The position numbers were made by a program, and so were the translations under genes. A model generated the notes under the pieces. The model was not told where the DNA came from and searched no databases. It saw only the letters and a program-made list of their open reading frames with translations. This document shows, piece after piece, positions 31,665-41,829 of a stretch of 64,000 bases of DNA (positions within the stretch are counted from its first letter, which is position 1; each line of letters starts with the position of its first letter). The DNA is from Saccharomycopsis malanga (Eukaryota; Ascomycota; Saccharomycetes; Ascoideales; Saccharomycopsidaceae): the NCBI GenBank assembly GCA_004014935.1, contig CP025325.1, forward strand, positions 1,426,001-1,490,000, read 5' to 3'.

Positions 31665-34325
31665 TCAAAACTCTTCATTCTGTGACAATATGTCCTGGTA
31701 CCGTAATTGTCTTAACCGCCTATCCTTCCAGTTTCTGTACATGCTGTCATCACCCATAGAGTCATTGAAAACATTGCTTTCACGTAACACTGATTTTTTT
31801 CTACTTCCCACCTTCTTATGTCCTTGATAAGGTATTGGGCCGAGTTCCTCCGCTTCTCGGAGTTTTACTGTATCGAGAGTGGTATGGGAGGACTGAATAT
31901 CATAATTCTCTTCCTTTTCATTTTTCGGCTCGAGATATTCATTTTCTTTGTCTTCTTCCTTATCCATTAGGAAAACATTGCCTGGTTCTATGATTTGGTT
32001 TTCTATACCATTTTCCATCTCATCGGACTTTCTTTTTCTGGAAACTGGTGCTTTCTGACCGACTGGAGATATTCTTATTTGAAAAGAATCTAATGGGACA
32101 CTATACTTTACAGAGGGACTTTTTGCTGTCCGAGGTGAAGGTGACATCTTAGGGCTAAATAACGGTTTGGTAAGGTTTGACTTTTCGGTAAAGGACAACT
32201 TGGGAAAATGATTGTGGGTAGTTCCATTTAATTTACGAGCCCGCTTGGACCGGTTATTGGTAGGAGAGTCTGCTTCCACATTGAAATAGTCGATATTGTG
32301 AGGTTGTCTTGCATGTGCTCTTGATACAGAGTACGACATGGGTGATTTTCGGATTATCCTTATTGGTTTTCTAACTGCACTTTGGACTTTACGAGAGATT
32401 ACACTTCCAGACGTTGAGTGCGTGAAATGAGTGTGCTCTCTGATAGGGGAGGTCTTTTTATTAGGCACAAATGTCTTTGTTGGTGAGGTCTTTTTCATAG
32501 GAGAAACCTTTTTTACAGGAGACAGTCTTCTAGACACATTGTATCTATCCAATGGCCTGAAGTTCTCAGCTTCTAACTGCTGTAAAAGCGAATGATACTC
32601 TTCATTTTTAATGATTGATTTGGTGGCTTTTCCAAAATCAATCAAATAATTTTTAAGATCGACACATACTTTGGGAAACCTTCTTTTGATGTTTTTTCTT
32701 AGTTTTTCTTCTTTCAAAAGAATAGCCCCAGAATTACGAGCCAATAATCTGGCGGGATTCTTTGACGCATCATCAAGTGATTGCTTGTCTGACAGCAACG
32801 CATTATACTGACCTATCTTGTCAAACATATCGGCAAACTCATCTGCCAAGTTCAGGAGACCGCTCAATTCAGTCTCCAACTTGAGTAATATGTCATCGTT
32901 ATATTCTTCTGACCAATAAGCTTTGAATTTGTATTTCTGCTCATCTGCGAAAAAAAGCTTTTGCCAAAGTTTCTCTATATCAAGTTTCAAGAAATCAATG
33001 ATATCTTTCATAAAATGTTTTTTCTTTTCCTCGAGTCTTTTGACTTCGATTTCAAGTTGTTTCATTTTGGCTAAACTGAGGCTGCTTTTATACGTTTGAT
33101 AAAATTTTTCAACAACCTCTGGCGACTCTTTTAATTGATGGAAGATAAAATCACATTTTTCCAAAAGTTTTTTAATCTCAACTTTTCTACTCTCCCGTTC
33201 TTGTTGTAGCTTCTCATAAGTTGTATTGAGATAACGCAAGCTATTAAGGGTGAGCCCTATTTCACTAACGTCCCCTTCGGAACATTTAACAATCTTGGCA
33301 TCAAATTGTATACTTTCGCTCTCCTCATTATCTTGATAGTCATATAAACTTCGCCAAAGATCTAGAATATTGTTGGCTCGCTCTATGGCAAGATCAAACT
33401 TTTTTTCTTTCTCTACCTCCACCAACTTGATCTGGTATTGTATTCTGTTCAAAAAACTCTTGGACAAGTTATTGAAGTTATTTGCATCCAAAATCTTACT
33501 GACTACCTTACATATTGTGTCAATGTTGGATTCTTTGAGTGAAACCTTTTCAAGCTCATGTATACATATCTTGCACTGTTCTATGGAAGGCAACGATTTG
33601 GAAAATAAAATCGAGCTTTGCTCTGCACTTTCGTTCTCTTCTGAGTAGAAGTCAACCTCTTCTGCTGACTCTTTTAGTAGCAAAACTGTCCTGAGAAACG
33701 TAAGGAGTCTTGAAAAATACTCTTTAGATAGCAACCTGGAAATCAGCGCAAGATACGACCGCGTATCGTTATAAGGTGTAGATATTTTTTGTAGTAAATA
33801 ATGTTTTGTATATTCATCTGGAATTGCTTTCATCACATCATTGAACTCCTCCTCGTTAGTGAAGATCTCGTTAATCTCCGTATACGTTTCCTCCGATACT
33901 TCAGAGTCGTCGTCATTGGATTGTTTTCTAGAGCTGGGCTTATATCCATTTTTTGAAAACACTCTGAGGATCTTGAATATATTTTTTTGTAAGGCTATAC
34001 AATTGCTTTTGAGTTGACGCTTCTCCTGTTCTGCTGCTTCAAGACTACGCCTCATCTCAATAACAAGACTCTCTAGCAACTCCTTTTGCTTGTTTATTTT
34101 TTGTTTTTTGGATAACCCAATATCGTCAAACTCCTTGTTCATCTTGTTGAACGTCAGCTGGACTTGCTGGGCAATTGAATTTATACTTTCTGTCATTTGT
34201 CCACAAGACACTTTCCCTTCTTCACGATCCTGACTCTTAGCCTTGTCTCTTGCTTCGAATCTCAGCTCTCCCTCATGACAAGACTGTATAGAGTCCGAAT
34301 CCGAACTATAGAAATGACCGGCCAT
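31665..34325 (-). CDS. ASE1: microtubule-bundling spindle midzone protein Ase1/PRC1 family
   Basis: An 886-residue protein, almost exactly the length of S. cerevisiae Ase1 (885). The N-terminal and central parts are coiled-coil and spectrin-like (about residues 45-600). The microtubule-binding block includes LRYLNTTYEKLQQERESRKVEIKKLLEKCDF, broken here only by normal family variation. The C-terminal tail is basic with many Cdk-type sites (SPVKK, SPMKK, TSPTK, SPIR, several KSP/PSP), plus a KEN box (DKENEYLE) that fits APC/C-Cdh1 destruction at mitotic exit. Ase1 crosslinks antiparallel microtubules in the anaphase midzone. NOB1-SGT1-ASE1 keeps the S. cerevisiae order and strands, which supports the call. 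It is divergent from RAD26. Confidence 0.88.
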   Translation of the reverse strand: MAGHFYSSDSDSIQSCHEGELRFEARDKAKSQDREEGKVSCGQMTESINSIAQQVQLTFNKMNKEFDDIGLSKKQKINKQKELLESLVIEMRRSLEAAEQEKRQLKSNCIALQKNIFKILRVFSKNGYKPSSRKQSNDDDSEVSEETYTEINEIFTNEEEFNDVMKAIPDEYTKHYLLQKISTPYNDTRSYLALISRLLSKEYFSRLLTFLRTVLLLKESAEEVDFYSEENESAEQSSILFSKSLPSIEQCKICIHELEKVSLKESNIDTICKVVSKILDANNFNNLSKSFLNRIQYQIKLVEVEKEKKFDLAIERANNILDLWRSLYDYQDNEESESIQFDAKIVKCSEGDVSEIGLTLNSLRYLNTTYEKLQQERESRKVEIKKLLEKCDFIFHQLKESPEVVEKFYQTYKSSLSLAKMKQLEIEVKRLEEKKKHFMKDIIDFLKLDIEKLWQKLFFADEQKYKFKAYWSEEYNDDILLKLETELSGLLNLADEFADMFDKIGQYNALLSDKQSLDDASKNPARLLARNSGAILLKEEKLRKNIKRRFPKVCVDLKNYLIDFGKATKSIIKNEEYHSLLQQLEAENFRPLDRYNVSRRLSPVKKVSPMKKTSPTKTFVPNKKTSPIREHTHFTHSTSGSVISRKVQSAVRKPIRIIRKSPMSYSVSRAHARQPHNIDYFNVEADSPTNNRSKRARKLNGTTHNHFPKLSFTEKSNLTKPLFSPKMSPSPRTAKSPSVKYSVPLDSFQIRISPVGQKAPVSRKRKSDEMENGIENQIIEPGNVFLMDKEEDKENEYLEPKNEKEENYDIQSSHTTLDTVKLREAEELGPIPYQGHKKVGSRKKSVLRESNVFNDSMGDDSMYRNWKDRRLRQLRYQDILSQNEEF

Positions 34326-34727
34326 GGTTGCAATAATGCACGTAGTGAATACTTTCTAGCAAATCAAAAAAAAAAAAACTTTCAACAAAATCAACCCTAA
34401 CTGGCCCTAATACAAATTGGCAATGTTAAGCAGGTTTCCTTCAGGATTCGACTTGTCTTCTACCAACTAGATAAATCAACTAAACTAAGAAAAATAAACA
34501 AATCTCTGAAATGTAAACAAAATATGCATCCCGATGCATAAAATAAAATACCTGCGTATGCATATGCAAAATGCTGCACAGTAATACATCCACATGCGTT
34601 TATATGCATGTATAGCATGTGATTTATGCAGAGTGGCAAGCCGAAGAGCATCCATCATCAAAAGTATGAAAAAATTCATAAGATTACTAGATGCTGAGCA
34701 TGGTGTTTATAGTGAGTGTGAATCGCA
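34326..34727. promoter_or_regulatory. ASE1-RAD26 divergent promoter with ATGCAT cluster
   Basis: A 402-bp spacer between divergent genes. Four ATGCAT palindromes lie within 86 bp (34524-34529, 34534-34539, 34558-34563, 34604-34609), with further TATGCA and GCATGT variants. An A-tract lies near 34367-34378 close to the ASE1 start. No factor is assigned. Confidence 0.5.
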
Positions 34728-37700
34728 ATGGAGGAAGGCCAGGATGACCAGAGCATAAAAGAGTTGGAATCTCTCAATGTAAATGTTGTGCAGCAGGAAG
34801 AGTTGGAAAAGGATCTCAATGCCAAGTTGAATAAGACTATTGCAGAGCAGGAAGATGCTGTAGATCAGAAGAGATTGTCAAAAGCAGAATCTAAGCTACA
34901 GATGCTCAGAAGCAAAATGGAGGCGCTCAAAAAGAGGTCAACAAATCCGTACTCTAAAATATCGGAGAAGCAGATTGCTTTGAAGCAAATAAGAGACTTG
35001 GAGCAGAGGGATATTGCAAGCGCAGAGACAGAAATCTCGGAGATTAAATTGAGGATGAATAAACGACAGGATGCATTAACAGGAAGTCGGGCGGCCGATG
35101 AACAGGCTGGTGGGAGTAGTAGATTACCTAATGAGACCGAAAGAGACTATCTTGTTAGAACGGGGAAGATTACAGCGTTTGGCAATACTAGTTCGTTCAG
35201 TGTAGGAAATCAGGAGCAAATGCCATTATCAAAAGAAGAAGCAATAGATGAAACAGAATCAAAACACAAACTGAAGATAAAAGACGAGGATATGGATTAC
35301 ATAGATGAGGAAGATGAAGAAGAGGAAGATAGCGGAGAGGAAGGTGGATCAGAATATGAGTTATCTGACGTTGAGCCAAGTAGTGTAAAAAAAAGAGCTG
35401 TAGAAAAACAAGTCAAGAGTAGGAAGGCAGTGGTTGTAGATAATGGCCTGGAGAATGACGACCTTAGTGCAGAAGAAGATGTGGAAATTGCAAAGTTGGA
35501 TGACGGCGATGAGAATCATTACCAGGCTCGATTGAAGAAATGGGTTGCAGAACGTACATCTCTTAGGCAGAGTAAAGGCTTAACTAAACCTGCGGATAAA
35601 GAAGAATGGTTTTTACCACATCCTAACTACAATGATGCAGTGCTCAATGACCAGTTTCGGGTACCTGGTGAGATCTTCAATGGACTATTTGAGTATCAAA
35701 AAACGTGTGTTCAATGGCTATGGGAATTGTACTCACAAAAGGTTGGTGGCATTATAGGCGATGAGATGGGATTGGGGAAGACAATTCAGGTGATTTCATT
35801 CTTAGCCTCGTTGTTTTATAGTGGCAAGCTCACACGGCCAGTGTTAATTGTATGTCCCTCGACGGTCATGAAACAATGGGTCAATGAGTTCCACACCTGG
35901 TGGGCGCCTTTTAGGGTAGTTATTTTGCATTCAATTGGATCAGGAATGCAAAATAATATCAGTCAAAGAAGTAGTTTGGAAGATGAACTTTATGAATTGG
36001 TTGAAGAAGACGATGAAGATAACAGGATCAAAAAGTCATTGTCTGCGGGGAAACTTCGGTCTAAAGCAGAAGTGCTAGTGAAACGAGTGTTTAGTAAAGG
36101 CCATGTCATCATTACCACTTATGCTGGTCTAAAGAGTTACTCCAAAATATTATTGAATCAAAGGTGGGGCTACGCAGTACTTGATGAAGGTCATAAGATC
36201 CGGAATCCTAATGCTGAGGTGTCTTTAACAGCTAAACGGTTGCGTACTCCAAATAGAATCATTTTGTCAGGTACTCCAATCCAGAACAACCTCACTGAAT
36301 TATGGAGTTTGTTCGATTTTGTATATCCTGGCAAATTGGGAACTTTGCCTATTTTCCAACAAGAATTTGTTGTGCCCATAAATATGGGCGGGTATGCCAA
36401 TGCGTCTAATGTACAGGTCCAGACATCTTTGAAATGTGCTGTTGCCCTCAAAAACCTTATATCTCCGTACTTGTTACGGAGATTGAAATCTGATGTAGCC
36501 AAAGACTTGCCTAAAAAGTCCGAAATGGTACTTTTTTGTAAGCTCACCAGCTTTCAACAAAAAAAGTATCTCGAATTTCTCAAGTCGTCTGATGCAGAGT
36601 CCATCTTGAGCGGCAAGAAAAACGCATTGTATGGTATTGACATATTGAAGAAAATATGTAATCATCCTGATTTGTTGCTTCTTTCTACAGGCCATCATTT
36701 GAAAGATTATGAGGGCGAACATGGAGATGATGATGCAAACTATAAGATAACAAAAAAAAGGTTTGGTGATCCTGCATTTTCTGGCAAAATGCAAGTGTTG
36801 AAAACTTTGATTTTGTTGTGGAAATCCGAAGGACATAAAATATTACTTTTCACACAAACAAAACAAATGTTAAATATTCTAGAAAACTTTGTGAATCATT
36901 TATATGATACAAAAACAGACAATAAGGTGAATTATCTTCGAATGGATGGTTCAACTCCGATCAAGGACCGTCAAACGTTGATGGATCTCTTCAATAACAC
37001 ACCTGATTTGCACTTGTTTCTATTGACTACCAGAGTTGGCGGCCTTGGGGTGAATTTGATAGGGGCAGATAGAGTTATCATATTCGATCCAGATTGGAAC
37101 CCTTCTACTGATATCCAAGCCCGAGAAAGAGCTTGGAGATTGGGCCAGAAGAAAGATGTCACAATCTATCGGTTGATGACAAAAGGTACTATAGAGGAAA
37201 AAATTTATCAACGTCAAATTTTCAAACAGTTCCTCAGCAACAAAGTGTTGAAAGATCCCAATCAAAAAAGAGTTTTTAAGATGAGTCAGTTGAATGATTT
37301 GTTCACTTATGGTAGTGACGATGAAGATGACGATGGAACCAGATATAGAAATTCCCGGTTTGGTAAAGCATCAAAAAAGCCTGCTAATGATGATTTTCTC
37401 AAAGTGGCGAAAATCACTGGTGTAGCCAAATTGGAAAAGTTCAATACTGGCGAAGGTGACGACGACAGCACAAGCTCAAGCGTATCAATGTCAAGAAAAC
37501 GGCCTAGAAAGGACGAGGACCGTGTTCTAGGTGATTTACTAGAAAGCTCTGGTATAAAAGCTTCTATACAACATGATGATATTGAAAACGCGTCATCAGC
37601 AAAGGACAAAGACTCAATAATTCAAAAAGAAGCTGAAAAGATTGCTAGCGAGGCAGTATCATCTTTAATGAAGTCTAGGAAGATGGCGAGACAGCATCGT

Positions 37701-38162
37701 ATAGGAACCCCTACTTGGACAGGTAAATTTGGCAGTGCTGGCAAAGTTGTTAAGAAACGAGCAATCAAGGGAAGTACCAACGGAAATTTTTCATCACAAA
37801 TGTTGAAAATACGGTTCGCAAATGATGCAAATACCAGTGGTCTGGCTCTGACTTCAGCCGCTCCATCTGCCATGACAAGTGACGCAGAAATTAGATCTGT
37901 TTCTCCTGCCGATGAAACGAGATTCAAAACATTTACGAGTAAATTGGTTGAGAATAAAGAGAAGATTCTACAAGATGTACGTGATTTTTTGCAAAGCCAA
38001 CCAAACAACTTTTCCTCGTCAAAACCAATTATTGAGCATTTGAACTTCAGTATGCAGAGCGAATCTGATATCAAATTAATAAGAACATTGCTTCGTCAGA
38101 TTGCCACTTGGGACAAGTCTAAGAGCGGATGGGTGTTAAAAGACGATTTTAAGGGAGTATAA
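34728..38162 (+). CDS. RAD26: transcription-coupled repair DNA translocase Rad26 (CSB/ERCC6)
   Basis: A 1144-residue Swi2/Snf2-family ATPase (S. cerevisiae Rad26 has 1085). The N-terminal coiled region holds a Leu-rich latch-like stretch, then an acidic patch (about 185-215). The ATPase core runs from about residue 310 to 860: Walker A GDEMGLGKT (about 344-352), DEGH (about 486-489), SGTPIQNNL, and helicase-C motifs TRVGGLGVNLIGADRVII and ARERAWRLGQ (about 771-806). The C-terminus has RKRPRK basic runs and a CSB-like end domain (LLRQIATWDKSKSGWVLKDDF). Rad26 engages stalled RNA polymerase II in the nucleus and starts transcription-coupled nucleotide excision repair. The few in-frame CTG codons I found lie outside the core, for example in SGLALTSA. 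Confidence 0.95.
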   Translation: MEEGQDDQSIKELESLNVNVVQQEELEKDLNAKLNKTIAEQEDAVDQKRLSKAESKLQMLRSKMEALKKRSTNPYSKISEKQIALKQIRDLEQRDIASAETEISEIKLRMNKRQDALTGSRAADEQAGGSSRLPNETERDYLVRTGKITAFGNTSSFSVGNQEQMPLSKEEAIDETESKHKLKIKDEDMDYIDEEDEEEEDSGEEGGSEYELSDVEPSSVKKRAVEKQVKSRKAVVVDNGLENDDLSAEEDVEIAKLDDGDENHYQARLKKWVAERTSLRQSKGLTKPADKEEWFLPHPNYNDAVLNDQFRVPGEIFNGLFEYQKTCVQWLWELYSQKVGGIIGDEMGLGKTIQVISFLASLFYSGKLTRPVLIVCPSTVMKQWVNEFHTWWAPFRVVILHSIGSGMQNNISQRSSLEDELYELVEEDDEDNRIKKSLSAGKLRSKAEVLVKRVFSKGHVIITTYAGLKSYSKILLNQRWGYAVLDEGHKIRNPNAEVSLTAKRLRTPNRIILSGTPIQNNLTELWSLFDFVYPGKLGTLPIFQQEFVVPINMGGYANASNVQVQTSLKCAVALKNLISPYLLRRLKSDVAKDLPKKSEMVLFCKLTSFQQKKYLEFLKSSDAESILSGKKNALYGIDILKKICNHPDLLLLSTGHHLKDYEGEHGDDDANYKITKKRFGDPAFSGKMQVLKTLILLWKSEGHKILLFTQTKQMLNILENFVNHLYDTKTDNKVNYLRMDGSTPIKDRQTLMDLFNNTPDLHLFLLTTRVGGLGVNLIGADRVIIFDPDWNPSTDIQARERAWRLGQKKDVTIYRLMTKGTIEEKIYQRQIFKQFLSNKVLKDPNQKRVFKMSQLNDLFTYGSDDEDDDGTRYRNSRFGKASKKPANDDFLKVAKITGVAKLEKFNTGEGDDDSTSSSVSMSRKRPRKDEDRVLGDLLESSGIKASIQHDDIENASSAKDKDSIIQKEAEKIASEAVSSLMKSRKMARQHRIGTPTWTGKFGSAGKVVKKRAIKGSTNGNFSSQMLKIRFANDANTSGLALTSAAPSAMTSDAEIRSVSPADETRFKTFTSKLVENKEKILQDVRDFLQSQPNNFSSSKPIIEHLNFSMQSESDIKLIRTLLRQIATWDKSKSGWVLKDDFKGV

Positions 38163-38349
38163 ATCACTGTATTTTAGTAACGAAGGAATGGCCCGGATTA
38201 ATACAAGTTAATATATTGATAAAGATTCATTGTTTTGTAATCTATTGTAAGATATCAGAAAGTGAAATACTATAAAAACTACTTTATCAGATGTAGATGG
38301 TACGAAACATATATAAAACTTTTGTGATAAAAAATCAAGTTTATCAGAA

Positions 38350-39624
38350 TTACTGGAACAAAATGGCAGCAGCAAACTCAGCATTACCTCCGGATTGATC
38401 CAATGCTCGGATGACCTGGTCTTTGGTGAATCCCAAGCCTTGGAGCTGTGTTATTGTGGCTTCAGGATACTTATTACTACTATTTGTAGAATTATTTCTA
38501 GCGATGGCAGCATTAGCAGCAGCAGAAGTTGCAACCTTTTGTTTCTTGACGGTGTCAGGGGCGGTGTTAGCATCTGGGCTAAAGATGTTGCCACCCAACT
38601 TTAAACCACCTTGAGTGCCAGGAGGTGCTGGCTGGGCACTGAAAATAGACTTTGGAATCTCTGACTCTGGCAAAAACTCAGTTTGAGCATCGCCCAATAC
38701 AAGGACGTTTCTATTCAAATCAATGATGCCACGATGACGTTTAAGCATGTCTAGGCCAAGCAAAAAGTCCACATCAGTGTCTAAGATGGTGAAACTGCAA
38801 GGGAAAAAGGTGGAAGCAACTTTGATGGTGGCAGAATGTATTTGGCCTAAGATCTGGCCGGATCCTACGCCTTTTGCTTGTCCTCGGAACCGCTTATCAA
38901 TAAGTCTGTCCAAGCCACATTCTGCTGCTAATTTTGGAGACAAGATGGTTTTCTGTGCTCCCGAATCAACAAAGGCCTTTACTTTATGGCCATTGAGCTC
39001 GACATCAACATAAAGCATGTTGACGGTGGCAAATGTCTCGGGCGAGTATTCGAGAGCATTGCGCATATTTTCATCAATCTGTTCTTGTTGGATCAATTCC
39101 AAAATTTTCTTTTGGTTTTCAGGGTTGTCTGGATCACGCTGGAGTCTTTCTAATTCCTTATTTCTTTGAGTAGAAGCTGGCGAGTGGGATCCACTAGCAA
39201 AGCTTCCAAACGGGTTATTAGCAACATAAGTCTGGAACCATGTTTTGAATTGTTCGGGGTCATTGATAAGATCATCAATTTGAGGTGGAAACTGCTGTCT
39301 CAACAGAGGATTGCTTACTAATTGTTGCCTGATCAATTCAATTTGTTCTGGGGCATTAACAGCAGAAGTTGGGGTTGGAGATTGAGTAGTTGAAGGTCTA
39401 CTTTTTGATGCCAATGCAAGCAAATCATTATTTTTCACCCCTAAAGAATCAAGAGTCTTGTTGTCATCGTCTAAAGGTTTGCCATTCAAAGACAATATTT
39501 GATCTGTTGGCGGTATGCCAGTTTCCGCCTCCATATAAGCCTTGAAATCGGCCAACGTCATCTCACCAGACACATCCGTATTAACAAGAATGTCTGAGTT
39601 GTCCACGCTAACAGATAATTGCAT
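38350..39624 (-). CDS. DDI1: ubiquitin receptor protease Ddi1
   Basis: A 424-residue shuttle protein (S. cerevisiae Ddi1 has 428). An N-terminal ubiquitin-like domain covers residues 1-74, then a helical linker domain (about 95-190). The host retropepsin-like aspartyl protease domain (about 195-330) has active-site Asp220 in FVDSGAQKTILSP and the DTDVDFLLGLDMLKRH block. A UBA domain closes the protein (about 385-424: ITQLQGLGFTKDQVIRALDQSGGNAEFAAAILFQ). Ddi1 carries ubiquitinated clients to the proteasome and can cleave heavily ubiquitinated proteins. All key residues are present. It is divergent from MAG1 with a 327-bp shared spacer, the same arrangement as in S. cerevisiae (YER142C/YER143W). 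A PACE site lies 90 bp upstream. Confidence 0.97.
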   Translation of the reverse strand: MQLSVSVDNSDILVNTDVSGEMTLADFKAYMEAETGIPPTDQILSLNGKPLDDDNKTLDSLGVKNNDLLALASKSRPSTTQSPTPTSAVNAPEQIELIRQQLVSNPLLRQQFPPQIDDLINDPEQFKTWFQTYVANNPFGSFASGSHSPASTQRNKELERLQRDPDNPENQKKILELIQQEQIDENMRNALEYSPETFATVNMLYVDVELNGHKVKAFVDSGAQKTILSPKLAAECGLDRLIDKRFRGQAKGVGSGQILGQIHSATIKVASTFFPCSFTILDTDVDFLLGLDMLKRHRGIIDLNRNVLVLGDAQTEFLPESEIPKSIFSAQPAPPGTQGGLKLGGNIFSPDANTAPDTVKKQKVATSAAANAAIARNNSTNSSNKYPEATITQLQGLGFTKDQVIRALDQSGGNAEFAAAILFQ

Positions 39625-39713
39625 TGTGGTTGTTGTCTATATGTGGAAACAAGAAACAAAGGTGGAAATCTTGCAATGTCGACGGACTTATATAGATCTG
39701 AAAAGAAAGGAGT

Positions 39714-39722
39714 GGTGGCAAA
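39714..39722. promoter_or_regulatory. PACE (Rpn4-type) site in DDI1-MAG1 promoter
   Basis: The string GGTGGCAAA is an exact match to the proteasome-associated control element bound by Rpn4. It lies 90 bp upstream of DDI1 and 230 bp upstream of MAG1. Both genes are co-induced by DNA damage in S. cerevisiae through a shared Rpn4-type element, so retention here is meaningful. Confidence 0.75.
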
Positions 39723-39951
39723 ACGTTAATAAAGGAAAACGAAAATTAGTAACCTAAATTTCCGTATTTACTTCGAGCCGAGTTTTAAATCAATTAGTAG
39801 ATGTATTCCAATAACAGTATCTCTACAAAAAAAAAAAAATAAAAAAGAAAAAGAAAAGAAAAGAAAATTCATGAATATAGTCGGGGAATATTAAAATTGA
39901 TACAATAATAAAGTGAAACATTTACCACTTTGCCACTGATTACTAAAAGCC

Positions 39952-41073
39952 ATGTCGCTGAGAGTCACTCGTTCTATGGTTGGTATGGCCAAGATTACTA
40001 AGGGAACTGTGGAGAAAAGCAAAGCGGTGGGAAAGGAAACAACTTATAAGAGAAAGATAAAAAGCGAGGGAAAGAAAGTTAAGGAAGGAGATTTGAAGAA
40101 CAAGCAAACCAAGGACAAGGATGAAACTTTGAATATAGATGTTTTATCAGAGGATTCCTTTGTAGTTCCTGGAATAGTCCCTGAGTTACGTATTCCATCA
40201 CGATTGTTGACAAGATATCGACCAGAATTTCTAGAAGGTGTTTACAGTTGTCTTCGCAAAGATCGGTCGTTGGCTGAGGTTTTTGTTCGAGGTCTGTTTG
40301 ATTCTTTTGTCAAGCCAGACCAACAGACAACGCCTGATTCCTACGACTATGTAATGGGCCATTACCACAAGAACAAAGAGGAGAACAAGCATCTTCTCAA
40401 GCATTACTTCTTTTTTAGTTTGTGCCGTGGCTTAATTGCTCAGCAGGTCTCGGGATTTGCTGCTAAAGCGATTCTTGCTCGAGTTCAAGCCTTGTATGTG
40501 AAAAAAGAAGAAAAGGAACATGAAGAAATAGATAATCACGAAGGTGTTATCAATTTCCCACCAGCGCTGTTCTTCTTGTCAGCACCAACTTCAACGTTAC
40601 GTGACGCAGGGCTTTCACAGCGTAAGACAGAGTATATTGTTTCGGTAGCAGAATTCTTTGAAAATGACGACGAAGATGTAGTTGAATTTATTCTTACTGC
40701 AAGCAATGATGATGTTGTTGCCCGTCTTCTGGAAATTCGCGGTATTGGGATATGGTCTGTCCAGATGTTTTTGGTGTTTGCTTTAAAGAGATTGGATGTG
40801 TTTGCCGCAGGGGACTTGGGTGTTGCTCATGGTATATCGTTGTACCTCAAGCAGCGACCCGACGTGATGAGCCAGCTACAAGCCGAAACTATTATAAATC
40901 CAAAATTCAAATGTCATTGGACAAAAGGTAAACAACCTGCAAAACGCCGTTGGACTCCAGTACACGAGCAGTACATGTTGGCCTTGGCTGAACAGTTCCA
41001 ACCTTACCGTAGTGTGTTTATGCTATTTATGTGGCAATTGGTGAGCATCAATATTGATGCTCTTTCAAAGTAA
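39952..41073 (+). CDS. MAG1: DNA-3-methyladenine glycosylase (AlkA/Mag1 family)
   Basis: A 373-residue base-excision-repair glycosylase that removes alkylated purines. A basic N-terminal tail of about 65 residues, rich in Lys, is likely a nuclear or DNA-binding extension and makes the protein longer than S. cerevisiae Mag1 (296). The HhH-GPD fold follows: CRGLIAQQVSGFAAKAI, SAPTSTLRDAGLSQRK, and the hairpin LEIRGIGIWSVQMFLVF. The catalytic Asp288 lies in VFAAGDLGVAHG, aligned with GDLG/EDLG of Mag1, and the C-terminal block ends PYRSVFMLFMWQLVS. A CTG codon just before EIRGIG aligns, by my memory of Mag1, with a Thr, which favours Ser decoding. The start is the only ATG that precedes the basic tail. 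Confidence 0.93.
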   Translation: MSLRVTRSMVGMAKITKGTVEKSKAVGKETTYKRKIKSEGKKVKEGDLKNKQTKDKDETLNIDVLSEDSFVVPGIVPELRIPSRLLTRYRPEFLEGVYSCLRKDRSLAEVFVRGLFDSFVKPDQQTTPDSYDYVMGHYHKNKEENKHLLKHYFFFSLCRGLIAQQVSGFAAKAILARVQALYVKKEEKEHEEIDNHEGVINFPPALFFLSAPTSTLRDAGLSQRKTEYIVSVAEFFENDDEDVVEFILTASNDDVVARLLEIRGIGIWSVQMFLVFALKRLDVFAAGDLGVAHGISLYLKQRPDVMSQLQAETIINPKFKCHWTKGKQPAKRRWTPVHEQYMLALAEQFQPYRSVFMLFMWQLVSINIDALSK

Positions 41074-41829
41074 TGTTTGTTTAATACTATGTATGACATT
41101 AATGACCTTTTATGACCTGATATTTTCATTTATTCATGTTTAATTTTACTAATCATCTGATTTTTTACGACATTTTATACAATAAATAATTTGATTATCA
41201 TCTACAATTCAAACCTAAATTTCTTATTATTTCTATAAATAACAAGATTTTTGATTATTTCCTTTTATTCTTTTATAGGAGTTACTTCATCTTTTATAAG
41301 AATTACTTCATCATTAAAATTATATACTTACATTACTCAAAGAAATTTACCAATTACACTCTGTATTTTTATAATTACAGCGTACTGTCTTGTATAGTAC
41401 AAATTATATCATTTCCATTGATTTACTTTTCCTATCTTTCCCATAAAGTAAGGAACTATTATTATACGGGCGCATCGCCCTGAAAAACAGCAAATACGAT
41501 AACGCCAGAAGCTGCTTCAACAAGCAAGTGTCATTTTCCTACAAACATTAAACCTTTCTGCTCGATTCTTGTTCCTTTCATTGTTTTCTTCTTGTTGATT
41601 ATCTTGTTTTTAGGCGCTTGCACTAACCAAGGAAAGGTATTATTGCTTTCCTTCGTTACCGTCGCCTCCGTAAAAAGTAGTCCTTTTTTTCTTTATCCGT
41701 GATTGACATCCGCTTGAAACTCTTTGTTTGACACTTGCTAGATAACAAGAATCAGCTATTCGTGGGCTATCAACATACTATTTAAAAAAAATAGCTTCAA
41801 AAGCCGGCAGTAATTAATTAGTGTTCAAT
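41074..41829. other. intergenic, upstream of RING gene
   Basis: A 756-bp AT-rich spacer; no gene or RNA found. Three similar strings containing TTACTTCATC or CTTTTATA occur near 41270-41310 as a loose tandem repeat. Confidence 0.5.

Noticed and set aside
38747-39013. Aspartyl protease domain in DDI1 as a retroelement relic
   Set aside because: It is the ordinary host retropepsin-like domain of Ddi1, in an intact gene with UBL and UBA domains.
39770-39800. TTCGAGCCGAG, similar to the repeat family's B-box region
   Set aside because: Only about ten bases match; there is no tail, no flanking body and no duplication.
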